DNA of 64,000 nucleotides from Desmodesmus armatus (GCA_007449985.2 VIIQ02000826.1:62001-126000); one strand, 5' to 3'; numbered from the stretch's first letter, positions 33,612-47,342 are shown. The notes: generated by a model not told the origin, from the letters alone. Numbers and translations are program-made.

Positions 33612-36600
33612 ATGAGGGGCTGCCAGGCTGTGGTGGTGTGCTACCTGCTGCTGGTCTTTGCCCACACGTGCAGCGGGGCCAAGCAGGCAGAGAGCAGCGG
33701 CTCAGCAGCAGGCTCAGATGCTGGGAGCTCCGATGTAATCACACTTACAACAGACAACATCGCTGAGCGAGTGGAAACTCAGACTGCACCCGCCTTGGTG
33801 AGCGGTCTGTGAGTGGCTTGCGCCCCTGCCTGTCTGCATCATCCCACGCGTCAAACTGACTTTCTGCTGTGTTGCGTGGTGTTGTAGGTGGTGTTCATCG
33901 TCAGAGAAAACTGTGACTCATGCCAGCAGATCATCCCTGTGTTTGCCAGGGTGGCAGCTAACCTCAAAGTGGGTGCCACATCTTGTCTTGCACACTGCCC
34001 TACCTGCTCGCTTTTCATCCAGCTGCAAACTGCACATGCTTTGTTGTATTGCATCCACTGGGTGCTCTTGGCCACCGGACGTATCACTGCTGGGCCTTAA
34101 AGCCAAACGGCAGCAGTCCAGAAAGGCCGTCCAACAGCGCAAGCAGTTGAGGGCACTTCGCCTGCACTGCATGAACCACGCCTGTCGCATGCAGGGTATC
34201 GCCACAGTGGGCGTGGTGGACTGCAGCACCGTCCCTGCAGTGCGCACATGTCGTGCCTACAACGCTATGGGCTTCCCCAAAGTCCTGGTGAGGAAAACTA
34301 CAGCAGTACAGTACTACAGCATGCTGATGCCACTTGCGCGGGCAGTACGTGCAGCAGCACAGCAGCATGTGTGCACTTGCTGCGTGGAAGCTGTTTACTG
34401 GCAACCAACTGGCGTTCACTTCCTTCACGTCCAGCTTGAAGCACCACCACCACCACCACTGAAAGCAGCGTGCATTCGAAAACTAGCTCGCACCGCCCAT
34501 CCCCACACGGCTACGTGCTCCGCTTGCTGCACCCTGCTACCGCCTTTGCCCCCAGGTGTTCAAGCCAGGCACCAAGGTGAACCCCTACACTGGCGGCAGC
34601 ATGAAGGACTTTGCAGACTTCACAGGACCAGTGTCCCCCAAGACCCTCATCACAGCAGTGACAGACACCTTGGACAGCAGTCACCTGTCCCAGCTCAGCA
34701 CCACAGCACAGCATGAGGCCCTGATGCAGCAGGACCCCAAGCTGGCCAAGGTCCTGCTGTTCACTGACAAGCCTGCCTCCACTGTGCTGGCAAAGGGTCT
34801 CTCCTGGGCGTACGCGCGGCGCCTGGTGTTTGCAGAAGTGCGGCCCAGTGGGGACGAGGGGAAGGCCTTGGCTGCCCAGTATGGGGTGGAGAAGTACCCT
34901 ACCATCCTGGTGGTAAAGGTGCGCCAGCAGCAGCAAGGCACGGCTGTGGCAAAGCAGCTGCATCATGGAGCCTTGGCGCCAACTTAGTTGTGATGCCGCT
35001 CGGTCTTGCAACAACTCCTTGTATGGTGTGCATCGCAATATCTTTGTATTTGGCGTAGTGGCGTCAGGCTTGGTGTCTGATGGCATAATAAAACATTCAG
35101 CTTGTGTACGGCGTACGATCCAGACTGTCACTTGACTAGCAAGTGTTGTGGTCACCCCGACTTATGCCTGGCTGACCAGCCCGTTGCTGCGCTGCTGGCT
35201 GCCTGCAGACTGATGGCAGCAGTGAGGTGTACAGTGGGCGCCTCAAGGCTCCTGTGCTGCGCACCTTCCTGGACAGCTATGCACTATTAGAGCCTCTTGC
35301 TGCAGGCGCTGATGCTGGCAAGGGCCCCGGGGTCAGCGACCCCCTGGGCCACTTGGCGCAGCTGACAGTGCACAGCCTGGACACTGCAAATCTGACTACT
35401 ATCGATCGGCAGGATGACATGTGGCTGCTGGGCTTCTATGCAGCCTCAGGTGAGGCAGACAGCATGGCATGGCATGCACGACCAGCAGGCAGTGAAAGAT
35501 TTGGGCCCAGCTGCCTGACTGCTGGCAAGCACCAAGCAGGGAGCCCACGCTGCAATAAAAGGCACTCCATGTGCCAGCAGCTCGTGCGGAAAGGTCCCCA
35601 GCACCCCTCACGGCTTGTTGTAACCGGGTTGATCTCTGACGCTGACACCGTGTGACTGTTCCGTCCCGTCCCCCGTCTGTTGTGGGCTGTCCTTCAGGTG
35701 ACGAAACATGTGGCACCCAGCTTGGTGAGCTGCGCAAGCTGCTGGGTGAGGTACAGGGCATTGTCAACTACGGCACTGTCAACACAACAGGTGAGCGGCA
35801 GGCGGGCGCCAAACAATAGAATCATCTCACCAGCCCTACTTGTCAGCTGGCGGGACTGCCCGCAGGCTGCAGAATCAGGGGCAAGTGCAGCTTGCGCATG
35901 CATGTGTGCTTGCGTAAAGGGTGAGCGGTGCATCTTGCTCTTGTGCTGCGCAAGCGTGCTTCCATCAGCAGGCAAGCCATGAGGCAAGTCCCTAACCCAG
36001 TGTGGGAGACCTCTCGGACAGCTCGTGCCACATGTGTCAAACGTCCTCAATCAGCTGGAGCCATCCAGAAGCTCGCTTGAAACTTGCATGCTGCACTGCT
36101 GGGGCGTGTAGGTGTGAAGGCCGAGCTGCTGGAGCCCTTTGGGCTTGACACAGCCGCGCTCTCAGCCAGTCCCTGCTCTGTACAGCTTGTGCTGCTGCCG
36201 TATGGGGACTTCAAGCAGTCGAAGGGCGGATACAAAAGGTGGGTGCAGGTGGTCTTGAGGCGTGCTTCTGTAGTGCGGCCAAACATGCATACAGGATCAA
36301 TCTCACGCTGCCTTTTTTGGCATTGCCATTGTTCAGTGGTCAATCGCGCACTGCAGTGTCATAGTGGCTGTGTTTATTGTGGGTTCTCCATGTTGTGTGG
36401 GTGTGTTCCACCCTCCTGTCTGAGTGCATACCTTACGTCCTGCGCTCTGTTGCAGGCGGTCAGGGGGGCTGGACAGTGCCAAGGCGCTACAGGACTGGAT
36501 CCTCAAGGCGGTAAGTGCACTGCAACCGGCTGGCCGAATGATTTGAGAGACGATTATGCCCTGTGGCTATGGGTCATGGCATGGTGAGTAACTCAGCAGG

Positions 36601-38121
36601 ACGCATGCCTTACCCAGTTTGTACGCGCCATCTAGCACCATGCCCACCACAACAAGAGACTCGAGAGCAGCAAACTGCTGCTGCAACAACAGCGCAAGTC
36701 AGGCGTGCCAGCATGTCGCCCACAGCCCTGCTTCCATATGCCCCCCTGCTCAGGTCCCTGACTTCACCAGCACCATCTCCAATGAAGTGGAGGCCCAGTC
36801 CTTCCTGGACGCGACCTTTTCAGACCTGCCCAAACCTCCCAAGGTCAGCAGTCCAAAGGAGCGGGAGGCTCCCATAGGCAAGGTGCTGCTGTTCACCGGC
36901 AAGGACGAGGTGCCTGGCATCTACAAGGCGCTGGCGGCGCAGTTCACTGGGAAGTCCCGCCTGCTGTTTGCATGGACAAAGGTGGACCCTGATGGGCCGT
37001 CGTACCCGCTGATGCAGAAGATGAATGTGAGTAAGGCTTGGATCGCCTGACTGGGTGTCATCAGCGTGGCACCGTGCCAGCATGCAGCCCGCCTGTATCT
37101 CAAAATGCACGGCAGCAATGGTTACAAGTTTGGTGGCGGCACATGAATCCAGCTGACGCTGCAAGAGTTCAAACTGGCCCCACTCCCCACTGGGCCACGC
37201 CTCCTGCCGCAACTTGTGTGTTCGTGACAGTGCCAAGCAGTGCATTGGCTGCTTTCGCTGGCTTGTGTTTCAGACCTCACGCTGCTGCTGCTGCTGCAGG
37301 TGCGCAAGGCCCCAGCCATGACGATCCTGTTCCCTCTGCCACCCAAGCCCCTGGGGGCCGAGGTGCCCGAGGATGTGCCCAACACCCAGCGGGACAACAT
37401 GGCCATGCAGCAGTACCTGGGACCACTCAAGTACCAAAAGATGCTGGCATGGCTCACAGCAATGTCCTCACTCACAGGTGGGTGCGCACTGCGGGTGAAG
37501 GAACTGACACATGCAAACGAACGGCACAGTGGAAGTCGCGTTGGGACCTCACGGGGCCAAGGGGAAGGCGTGGTTGCTGGTGGTGGCAGGCGCTGGAAAG
37601 GAGGGGGCTGGCAAAGTAGTCAAGGCTGTGATTGGTTGAGAACTGCTCCATCCAGCAGTCAGTATACCTCACCAGCTTGCCAATGGCTCATGTTGTGGTG
37701 TGTGCCTGTCTGCAGGCATGTCGTACCAGACGCACGCAGGTGCCACAGAGGGCCCAGCTCCTGAGCACTTTGAGATCCGCACCCAGGGACAGCTGCAGAG
37801 TGCCTGCTATGACAAACCTGGTCTGTGCATGATCACCCTGCTGGACGGACACAGCGAGGCAGTCAACAAGCACAGGTATGTGAGCACACGTGCACCGCTG
37901 CGACTCAAAAGGACCCTAGGATTTTCAAGCAATTCTGCCCACAGGCGGTCACTGGCCCAGCAGCCGCCAAGCAGCACCCCTGCCTGGCCCTTTGCGCATA
38001 TAGAAGGTTTGCCTGTGGCACACCCTTGGCTTACCAGACTTTCTGCTTGACAGTCAACAGCAAAGAAAATCTCACACAAGAATCCTCTTGGCACCAGCAG
38101 CGTTGCTTGCTGAGTGTTTGC

Positions 38122-38176
<55 letters not shown>

Positions 38177-39491
38177 AGGGACACTGTGAAGAAGTCTGCT
38201 GCTGCGCATGCTGGCCAGCCTGTCAACTGGGTGGTGGTGGATGTAGCACGGCAGCCCAGCTTCAGGCGGGCATTCGGCTTCACAGGAGACCAGCTGCCTG
38301 CCCTGCTGGCGCTCAGCACAAAACGCATGCGCTTCGCACAGGTGCGCAAGCATGCTAGGTGTTGGGAAACATTGCGCTATGCTGTGCTGTAGCAAATAGT
38401 GGGTCATGTTGCTCTGTCCTGCTGCTGACAGGCAGTGCAGGCACCAAAGTGGGTGAGCCTCAGTAGGCAAGCAATTTGCAACAAGCCATACAAACAGGGT
38501 GTATGAGCACACTAGACACTGCTTTTGATATTTTGGCCCTGTGGAGGCTCTCAGTTTCACTGCTGTTGGCTGTCTGGTGTGCTAAATATCGCCCCTTGTG
38601 CTGTGTGTGCGCTGCTGCAGGGTGCTGCGCCCTTCAGTGAGGCGAGTGCCAAGCAGCTGGTGTCCAAGGTCCTCCTGGGCACAGCAGTCACACTTCCCCT
38701 ACCAGTAAGTGGACACGACCGCAGCAGCAGCGGCAGCAGCAGCAGGCACCAGCAGCCTGCTGATGGCCAAACCTGATCAGTCTTCTGGTGATGCCAGCTG
38801 ACAGCAGCTCAACCGGCTTGTGCACTGGTGGCTGCGCCCTTCAAGCAACCACATGTGTGCTTACAGCTGACCAAGCTCACCGCCCCCTATGCACTGACCC
38901 TGTTATGTGTGTGGGTCACCCCTCATGTGTGTGCAGGCCCTGCCTGAGCTGGTTGATGGTGGTGAGGCTGAGGAGGATGTGATGGATGTGGAGGAGGAAT
39001 TCAAGCTGGATGAAGTCATGGCTGAGGACATCAAGGAGCTGTACCGCAAGGAGGAGAGACTCAAGCAGGTGTGACACACAATGTGATGTTGACATGCACT
39101 TGCTGGTGGAAATTTAGGCATCAGCACATGCGGTAGTAGCCAGCTGGGCAGCCATGGGTCAGTCAGCTCAGGGGGCTTGGGGGAAGCAAACTAGTAAACT
39201 CAGGGCGTCGGTTGCTGGCTTGATTGAAGCGTTGTACGCGGTTGAAGGTTACAGCTGGATGATCATTGCATGTCAGGTTGACAACTGTTACAAGGGGATG
39301 TTCTTGGCAGGCGACTGACTCCTGGCCCCTGCCTGAGTTCATTGCAGGCAGACGAGGAGCTGGCGAGAGAGGAGCAGGAAAAGAAGCAGAAGAAAAAGAA
39401 GAAGAAAAAGAGCAGCAAAAAGAAGAAGTCCAAGAAGAAGTCCAAGCAGAAGGCAGCCAGCAGCCAGGGGTCAGTCAAGGATGAGTTGTGA
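33612..39491 (+). CDS. ER-lumenal thioredoxin/PDI-like protein with KDEL tail
   Basis: Likely thiol-disulfide or folding function in the ER lumen. Fifteen exons: 33612-33797, 33888-33968, 34195-34287, 34556-34918, 35209-35449, 35698-35790, 36112-36238, 36456-36510, 36754-37026, 37300-37477, 37716-37875, 38179-38341, 38621-38704, 38937-39068, 39348-39491; about 790 aa, all phases agree. A signal peptide (VVVCYLLLVFAHTCSG) precedes a thioredoxin fold with CDSC active site (FIVRENCDSCQQ) and the cis-Pro region GFPKVLVF. A second redox-inactive fold ends KYPTILVV, and further degenerate folds follow. The C-terminus is acidic, then Lys-rich, and ends VKDEL. Multi-domain proteins of this kind resemble PDI and ERdj5-like families, but I cannot assign an orthologue. 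It is divergent from the ferroxidase. Confidence 0.85.
38126..38178. repeat. CTG microsatellite at intron 11 acceptor
   Basis: About 17 ctg units run directly into the 3' splice site of intron 11 of the KDEL gene (ctgctgcag). The repeat may form the polypyrimidine-like tract. Confidence 0.9.
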
Positions 39492-40064
39492 CCCCTCCCC
39501 CGGGGCAGGTTTCCCGGAGCCTGGTGGCACTTGGAGTGTGATCATGATGAGCTTAGGCTACTGCCAACTACATATTCGCAAACTGAATGTGTCTTCCTTG
39601 CAGTGGAAGTCAATATCAGCGAAAAAAAGCTTGGTCTTCAGGGCTGAAAACCCAACAGGCACCTCGTCACAACGCAAGCGTCAGTGCATCTAGTGAGCCC
39701 CTATCTTGCCTTGATTCATTTTACTCCCACTGTCACTGCCTTGCACGTGCTCAGACGGCAAGCTGGTCGTTGGCCGCAGACGTCAGCGGATCACCTCCGT
39801 TCTCATCACCTCTCATTCGCCTCAGAAGTGTTCTTTATAGTTTAATGAACAATGCGGCTGAACAGTGCTACTCGCAGTAGTGAGCGTTGCAGGGCAACGT
39901 TGGCTGGGCAAAAGAAGGACTACAAGACCCTCTTGGACCGCTAACGCGGTCCTTACGTCCATTAATAGCTCTGTCCAGGGCTCCAACAGCTCAGGCTTAG
40001 GCCCACGACCCAAACAACCCTCACAGCAGACCATCACCAGTAAATTGAACGTTGGCCACTGAAT
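39492..40064. other. Intergenic, KDEL gene to transporter
   Basis: 3' UTR and promoter sequence; no gene or repeat recognised. Confidence 0.5.
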
Positions 40065-43000
40065 ATGGCACCCCAGGCCCCCAGGAGAAGCAAGGTGTGT
40101 ACCACAGCTGCTTGAGCTGCCATTGTGGCTGCTGCAGACATGGGGCTGTCACATCCTCGTCAGCTTCCTGGGGACCAACCCTGCTGCTTGTGCTCTTTGT
40201 GTCATGCACAGCGCCGCCCTTGGGCATGAGGTGTCAGCCTCTTTGCTTTGTAGATTCCTGTTCTTGTAGGTTCCTGTGGCACTTGCTCAAGTTGACACTG
40301 AGTTGATAGCGGCTGGCACACCAAAGCAAACAGCCCAGCTTCTCACCAGCATCTTCCTGGCATCTTCACCTGCGCAGGCCTTATGGCGTGTCTACAAAGA
40401 CCCCGACAACCCACTGGCCAACAGCACCAGCTGGAGGGCCTTCTGGTCAGCCTTCTCCACTTTCAACCTCGCCATCATGGGCTCAGCTTTGCTCCCCATG
40501 CCCTATGCGATCAGCAAGACAGGCGTGCTGGTGGGCGTGCTGACCATGGTGGTGGTGGCACTGTGCAATGACTACACCACATGCCTCACCATCTCAGCAG
40601 CATACACAACAGGCCTGGACTCCTTTGAGGCCCTGGCATACTGGGCAGGAGGCAAGCGCTGGAAGGTGGGCAGCCACGTGTGAACAGTCAACCAGCTTGA
40701 GCTAGAGGCATGCATAGCTGGTGCTGTGTCAATGTAGGTGTGGTCTGCCCCTTTGCTCGTTTTAGCACCGCACACTGCGACGTTCCCTTTTGCAGAGTTT
40801 GCTGCTGGTAGTGAGGCTGACTTTCCTCTTGCTGTATGTCTTTCTTGCTGCCGTGCAGCATTTCACCCAGGTCATCCTCATCTCCTTGCTTTGGGCACCC
40901 AACTCGGGGGGCCTCTCACTGATTGGAGATGTGGCGCAAGTCATGGTTGACAACGTCAAGCTGATCATTGCAGCACCAGCAGCACCCACCCCAGCAGCAG
41001 CGCCTGCCCTGGCTGCAGCGCTTGGCAGCAGCCAACCTGTCGGTGCAGCCCTGTCAGGCTGGCGGTGGCTGGGCTCCAGCCAGGAGTGGCTGCTGTCCTG
41101 CTTGGCTGATGGTCAGAGCCTGATGGTGGTGATGACAGTGCTGGTGGTGTTGCCGCTCAGTTGCCAGAAGCACATGCGCAGCTTGGAGACAGCAGCTGGC
41201 GCGGGCATGCTGGTCATCCTTGCACTGCTGGTAGTGCTGATGGTGGGCGCACTGCGCGCTGGACTGCCTGCAGTTGCGGACGGGCAGTTGCCAGTTTGGA
41301 GCCTTAAGGTGCGCATGTTGTCACAGCAGCAGTGTTGATGAGACTATCCAGTCATATGTTTGCGCGGCAGACGGGCAGAGCTGTCAGCTCACAGACCGAC
41401 ACTTTCAGCACTTTTCCAAGAACTGGCACTACATCCCAACGCAGGCAACGGGCAGCGCAGCATACACATCCTGCACATGCCTAGTTGAATGGCAGGCACC
41501 CTGCACAGGCTTGAGGGTTGCACTTTAACACCTTCACACTGTATGGTTGCTGCGGCTGCTGCAGGTCAACGATCAGCTGCCAGAGGCCTTCTCTCTGCTA
41601 GGCTATGCCTTCTACCTGCAGCCGCTGATCATGCCAATCATACGGGAGATGCCTGAGGGCAAGGCGGGCCGGCAGGCGCTGACAGCCGCAGTGCATACCT
41701 CACTGCTCGGTAAGAAAGGATCATGACTGCATGATTGGCAGTCTAGCTGGCATGTTGAAGTGCCACCAGACAGAACAGAAGTAGATGCTGGTGGGGCTTG
41801 CTTGGTCACTGAGAGGTCCCCTTCTGCTCAAGTATTCTTCATTCAGCGTGCGCATCGCTGTGCACGGTTGATCAACCCTTTTGCCTGTCTGTCGTCCTTC
41901 TTGCACCCCAACTGTTTCTCTCACACATTTTTGGTGTATTCCCATCACTCACAGGTAGCAGCCTCCTGCTGTACGCTGGCGTGGGTGTCTTTGGTGCTGC
42001 GCTGTTTGGGCTCAAGACGGAGAGCAACATCATGCTCAATGCCCTCACCAGCAATCCCTGGGTCAACCTGATCATGAACGGCTGCATGCTGTTCTATCTG
42101 GCTGCCGGGGCTGCAGCGTGCCAGTACCCGCTGAGGACGTCCATCGACATGCTGCTGGTGGGGGAGCGTGTCCCCATGACAGTGCCGCGCGCGGTGAGAG
42201 TGGGGCACGGGTCACTGCACACCGATGTGTCTGTGGGATGTCATTGTCGGTGATGCGATGACAGTGCTGCAGCCTGCAGGACCTGGTGTGGCTGGCAGTG
42301 TATGTGGTGGCAGCTTCATTGCAACCCCAACCTCAGCCGCCCGCATGGGCTGTCTGTCTGCACAGCATCCAGCACGGCAGCTGCTGTCCACAGCATGACT
42401 TGTGCTGCTGCTGCTGCTGCCTGCAGGTCCTGATTCAGTCGGTCACTCTGGGCGTGTCGCTGACGGTGGCCTTGCTCATCCCTGGGGGAGCTGAGAAGGT
42501 GTATGCCATTGTCGGAGCCACGGGTGCGCACACACCAAGGCTGTTACGTTGATATGCGGGCTTGCTGACGCTTTTGAGAGGGGATGTGCCTGTGGCACGA
42601 CGGCAACGCCCTGGCAGGTGTGGTGTAAAGCCACAGGGGAGCGCTGCTCAGTGGCTGGCGGACTTTGTATGGCGGACTCTGCCTGGCGAACTCTGTCTGC
42701 AGCATCGTTTGCAGCATGCCACAGCTTCGCTATGGGAAGTTGCTACCAGCAGCCTCCTGGCAGTCTGTGGCTTTCCTGATCAGTTCCTTGTGCTGCCGCA
42801 GGTGTGTGCATCATGTGCTACGTGCTGCCAGTCATTGTGCACTACAAGCTGTTGAGGCACAGGCAGCAGCAGACGCTGCAGTGGCAGCGACAGAAGGAGC
42901 AACAGTCCCAGGTGAGCATGGCTGACAGCTGTAATAAACTTTGTGACGTCCTGAAGATACTGGGGTGACGTGGGGCTGACATGGGCCATATGTTTTGTCC

Positions 43001-43492
43001 TGGATTTGTAAGTGGGCACATGAACAGCTGCCCATTGTAGCACAGCTGTGCATGGAGGCCTGCAATACCCACAGTCTTCTTCACAGGCAGCGGCTAAAAG
43101 GGAGCCAGCAATGCAGTTCCCACTATGTGTATGCACCCAGTGGTGAAGGCACTTCAATTGGTTGTGTAAATCCTTTTGTTGCTGCGCAGGTTCTTGCGGT
43201 CGAGACAGGCACTCTTGCGCCGACACCTGACAACTCCCTGTCAGCCCCGTTGCTTGAGCGGCACAGCTCTGCCTCCAGCCTCACAGACCTAGTGGTGATC
43301 CCAACCACACCTGTGGGTGGCGTGCTGCCTACGTCTCTCGGCCTTCTGCAGCCCCTCAAGTGTTTCCCCAGCTGCCCAGCGTGGATGGACCTGTGCTTGC
43401 GCATGCTGCTGCCTGTGCTGGTACTGTTCGTGGGGCTGGGCTTCTCAATCGCTGCCCTGAGCGTGGCTATCAATGGCATGCGGGGGAGGTAG
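40065..43492 (+). CDS. Amino-acid transporter, AAAP/SLC38-type
   Basis: Probable proton- or sodium-coupled amino-acid permease. Eight exons: 40065-40094, 40270-40665, 40796-41308, 41565-41709, 41955-42193, 42427-42523, 42802-42911, 43190-43492; total 1,833 nt, 610 aa, phases consistent. The first conserved segment (NLAIMGSALLPMPYAISKTG) is the TM1 signature of the AAAP (Aa_trans) family. About ten further hydrophobic segments follow. An Ala/Pro-rich loop sits near residue 210, and a cytoplasmic insert rich in Gln then Ser/Thr precedes the last helix. The 10-codon first exon was chosen because it gives an ATG in frame with exon 2 across a GT-AG intron; it is the least certain part. TGTAA at 43,525 is a possible poly(A) signal. 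Confidence 0.85.
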
Positions 43493-45655
43493 GCTGGCAT
43501 CAAGCAGGAGCCTTAGCGCGGGTCTGTAAGCGGCGTGCTGCGCCGGCAGTGCAAGACTGCTGTGGGTGGGTGTGGGTGCTGCTGGTACTGCTGGTACTGC
43601 TGAGTCCTTTGTGGGGCTCCCAGCACCTTTGTACATTATCTTTTTCTGTGTGTTTGCGGTGTGTCCGGGTGCTACCTCTGCATTTGCGCTGGTGTGTTTT
43701 ATGCAGCTCATATTCCAACGTAGATTGGCGTGTCGCACAGTGTCATGTTGTGACTGTGACCGCAGCTGCATTGTGTTTCTCGGCTACATGGCATCCAGTC
43801 TGTATCTGCTGCAGTCAGCAGGTGTTCCAGCACCGGTCTCTCTCGCAGCACCTACTGGCGCTTTGCTTGGGTATCCATGCTGTGTGTGTTGCTTGGTCTT
43901 GTATATGAGTGGGGCGGCATGCAGCGATGCATGTCGCTCAGCATGCATTCCTTATCATGGGTGTGATGGCCTTGGTGGGACACATGCTGCCATACATGGC
44001 AGCGCACAAGCCAGCATACAGGGCAGTGTACATGCCAACCAAAGCCAAGGTTTGCATCAGCTTGCCTGCTTGTCAGCCCAAGGTTGAAAGAACACCTTTC
44101 ACCCAGTGTGGTGTTTGGCGGGGCACAGGACCAGCATAGCTGAGCTCAGTCGGCATGGCCATATGCTGCTGCTGGCACACATGTGCTCCCAGCTGCATCA
44201 CCCCCTGCCCCTACAGGCAGCAGATGCAGCTGGCTGTCTGTTGTGACGGTTGTTTGCTGCACAAACAGCCTGTCAATCATAAAGAGCTAATGTTTGTGCA
44301 TGGAGGCGTTCCAGTCCCCGGCACGTTCACTCAACATGACTTTGTGTGACGTGTTGACGTGCTGCTTGCACGGGCTTTACGTACTATGGGTTGTTCCACG
44401 CCTGCAGTGTGTTGTGTGTTCACAGCTTTTACCACTGAGTTGCGATGGACCAAGTAATCATAGCTTACGCAGCGGCTTGATCTTCTTGTCTTGCACTGAC
44501 TGGTCCCTATCAACACAGTGTGTGCTTGTTGTGTATGCTCAAGTACTTTGTGTGTGCTGCACACAGTGTGTTTGTTCCATTGCAGGATGTGTGTTCAGCG
44601 AGCTGACAAGCTGCTGGCTCATGCAGCAAATACACACCGGTGTCAGCCATGCCCCGTCCAGCCCCATGCAGCCCCATTCCATGTCGGCATTTGTCATATC
44701 TGCCCTCCGCACCAAACTGCAGCTTGTTTCATCGGGTGGCGTTGTCCGCACATTTTCTTGGTATTGGTTTCAGCTGGCTCTTGGCAGCGATTTGCATCGA
44801 CAAGACTCCCACCACGCATTCGTGCAAACATGTGCATTCGACCCAGGCACGTGCAGCACACTGCATGTGCTGACTCATGGTGTGAGTGTAGGTTGAGCTG
44901 TGTAGTGCCTGCCAGCCAGGCAGCACCTGATTAACCTGGTCGGCGCCAAGCGGCTGAGGGCCTTGTACCAGTTTTGCCCAACGCTGCTGGCAGTTTTGGG
45001 CTAGCGGCTGTTGCAGCTGCGAAGCCTATGTCTTCAGCATAGTGTGTGTCCATAGTTGTGCCTGCAGTTGTCCCGCGGGCTGTACAGTATTTGACTGCGC
45101 TGTGCCAGTCTTGCATCGTGATCCAACTTTCAAGAATACGCTGGGTTGAAGCATTTGGATGGTACCCTGTAAGTAATCGAAGCTATACAGCACCTAACCA
45201 AATATGAGCGGACTCTTGTTGGGTTGTGCGTTACACTCAGGCAAATCTCACAAGCATTCATTGCCAACTTGGTGCAATGCATATGCACGTAGCACGCCAG
45301 TCCCGTGCGCTGCAACAGCAGCTGGCTTGCACAAACCCTACTGACAAGAGGCAGCTGATCGCACATGCCTGCCCATATCTTAAGCAAGTGGCGGTGCACA
45401 GTACAAGGGGCATCACCCCACCTGCTCACAAACCCAGCCAGCCTGCGCCGGCAACAACTCGCTGGCAGGCACTCAATGACAGCAGAAGGTCTGTGACACC
45501 CGCAGCTGCAACTAGGTGGCCCATAATCAACTCTAATGCATTACGTGCATAAGGTCAGTGGACAACACAACCAGGGTCCTATTCGTGACAATGCACGCAC
45601 AACGTGACACAAATGTGCGACCCTGGATACTGTGCATTGGTGCACCCAGGCCTGC
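43493..45655. other. Intergenic region, no gene recognised
   Basis: About 2.2 kb with several short ORFs of ordinary composition on both strands, none with recognisable domains or splice-consistent extension. It contains the transporter 3' UTR and that of the convergent gene. Confidence 0.5.
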
Positions 45656-47342
45656 CTAGGTGGACGCCTGCACAAGCTGCCCAATCGCCTTGACCAACCA
45701 TATGAAGGCCTTGAGGCCGTACTTGATGACAAACACTGCAATGCGCACCAACACCTCCAGCAGCTGCAGACCCAACTTTCCAGCCTCCTTCAGTACCTGC
45801 TGGACTGTGAGGGAGCCGGGCTGAAAGTCTGCAAATGCGTTCAAATTGCCTGCATTGCCTGTGCCCCCCACCACACTGCTGCCCTTGCTCCTGTCCTTGA
45901 CATCACTGGTGGCGTCCTTGCTGCCGGGTGCTGCTGCCTGCTTGCCTGTGGGGTTGATCCTGCCATCCAGGTTGATGCTCATGTTGCTGCTGTCCAGCTT
46001 GGCACTTGGGACGGGGGACTGTGCAAGTGCCTCTGCAAAGCAGCGGCACAGCAGGCAGCAGGAACAAACTGTCAATGCACCGACACACGCATTACGGTAA
46101 ATTACTCAATCGTGCTTTGTTGATGTACAAGCCCATGTCGTTCCTTTGTGCCCATCAACCCAGCCACCTGCTGAGTTTGTAACAATTGGTAGGCGGCTCA
46201 CATGGCTGCATCGTACTATGTATGCAGCAGCATGAACACAGCACCGATGCAGCATGCATTGTGCCTTCACACAGACCCCCTGTTATCACTAAGTACCCCA
46301 GTGGGATCAATCCCATGCTGCATCACCTGCAGGTGCCAGAACAGCATCAAATGCAGCATCAAGGGAGGTCATGGCAGCAGCAGGTTCGACACCTGCATTG
46401 GTGCCAACCAGCGGAGGTGCCAGCAGGGCTGTGTCAGCCAAAAGGTTGTTGGCTGGAAGTGCTGAGCGCACAGGCCCAATCACCCCCACCTCCACCCCAC
46501 TACCCTTGCCGCTTGTGCCGCCAGCCGCACCACCTGCCCTGGCTGGTCTGCTCTGCTGCCACTGCTGCCCGTGGGACTGCCGCTGCCCTGTGTTGTGTGC
46601 CCTCCTGAGCTTCCGAGATCCCCATTGGCCTCACAGGGGGAGGGGTGTCAGGGCAGGGTGGCAGCAGTGTCGGGGGCCCTTGGTTTGGGTTGCAGGGGGG
46701 CAGCAGCTGTGGCGGCACATCTGGCAGCTGTGGGAGCTCAGGCTTGGGGGTTGGGGTGTTAGGCCCTTGGGGCCCTGGGAAGGGGCTGGGGGTTGGTGGC
46801 TGGCGTGGCAGGAGGTCAGGGGGCCCTTGTGGCAGGGACGGCTCCTGGGGTCCTGGACCAGGGCTTGGGGTCTGCGGAGGTGAGGCTGGTGGATGTGGCA
46901 TAGGGCTGGGCATTGGCCATCCAGGGTTGCCGCTGGGCTGCGTATCCCCTGCCTGCCCCTCACCCACTGGCATCATTATCACTCCCACGTATGCAGCACC
47001 CCCTGCCGTTGGTGGTGCACCCCAAGTGCTGCTGCTGCTGTTGCTGAGGGGTGCGTCCTCACCTGCTGCAAGTGCTGGGGCTGCAGGAAGTCCCATGGGG
47101 CTCAGTAGTAGGGCCGCAGCAGCAAGGGCAGCAGCGGCGGACTTGGCCAACTGCAGAGGGGGTGCAGGCACTGCACTGATGCCTTGCTGTGCTGTTGTTG
47201 AGCTGCTCTGCTTGGTGCTGCTTCTGCATGCTGCACGCCTGGATAGGACAGTTGCACGTGAGCGCTGCAGTGGCTGCAGCTGTTGCCACGACCGAGATGA
47301 GACTGTCTTGCAGGCATGACTAGGAGCACGGGAGAAAAGCAT
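45656..47342 (-). CDS. Pro-rich plastid-targeted protein, function unknown
   Basis: Not recognised. Three exons: 47342-46635, about 46561-46327, 46032-45656; about 439 aa with consistent phases. The N-terminus looks like a plastid transit peptide (basic, Ser/Arg-rich) followed by an Ala-rich hydrophobic stretch ending PAAPALAAGE, which resembles a bipartite thylakoid-lumen signal. Residues of about 100-235 are very Pro/Gly-rich (PQTPSPGPGPQEPSLPQGPP). The C-terminus has a hydrophobic or amphipathic helix (LGLQLLEVLVRIAVFVIKYG) that could attach to membranes. The intron 1 acceptor is uncertain among several CAGs; exons 2 and 3 are firmer. Convergent with the transporter. Confidence 0.65.

Noticed and set aside
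43566..44896. ORFs of 170-200 aa downstream of the transporter
   Set aside because: Cys/His-rich by composition, with no domain, no splice-consistent partners and no family resemblance.
46371..47319. Gly-rich plus-strand ORFs
   Set aside because: Antisense shadow of the Pro-rich gene; the minus strand has the targeting signal and consistent splicing.
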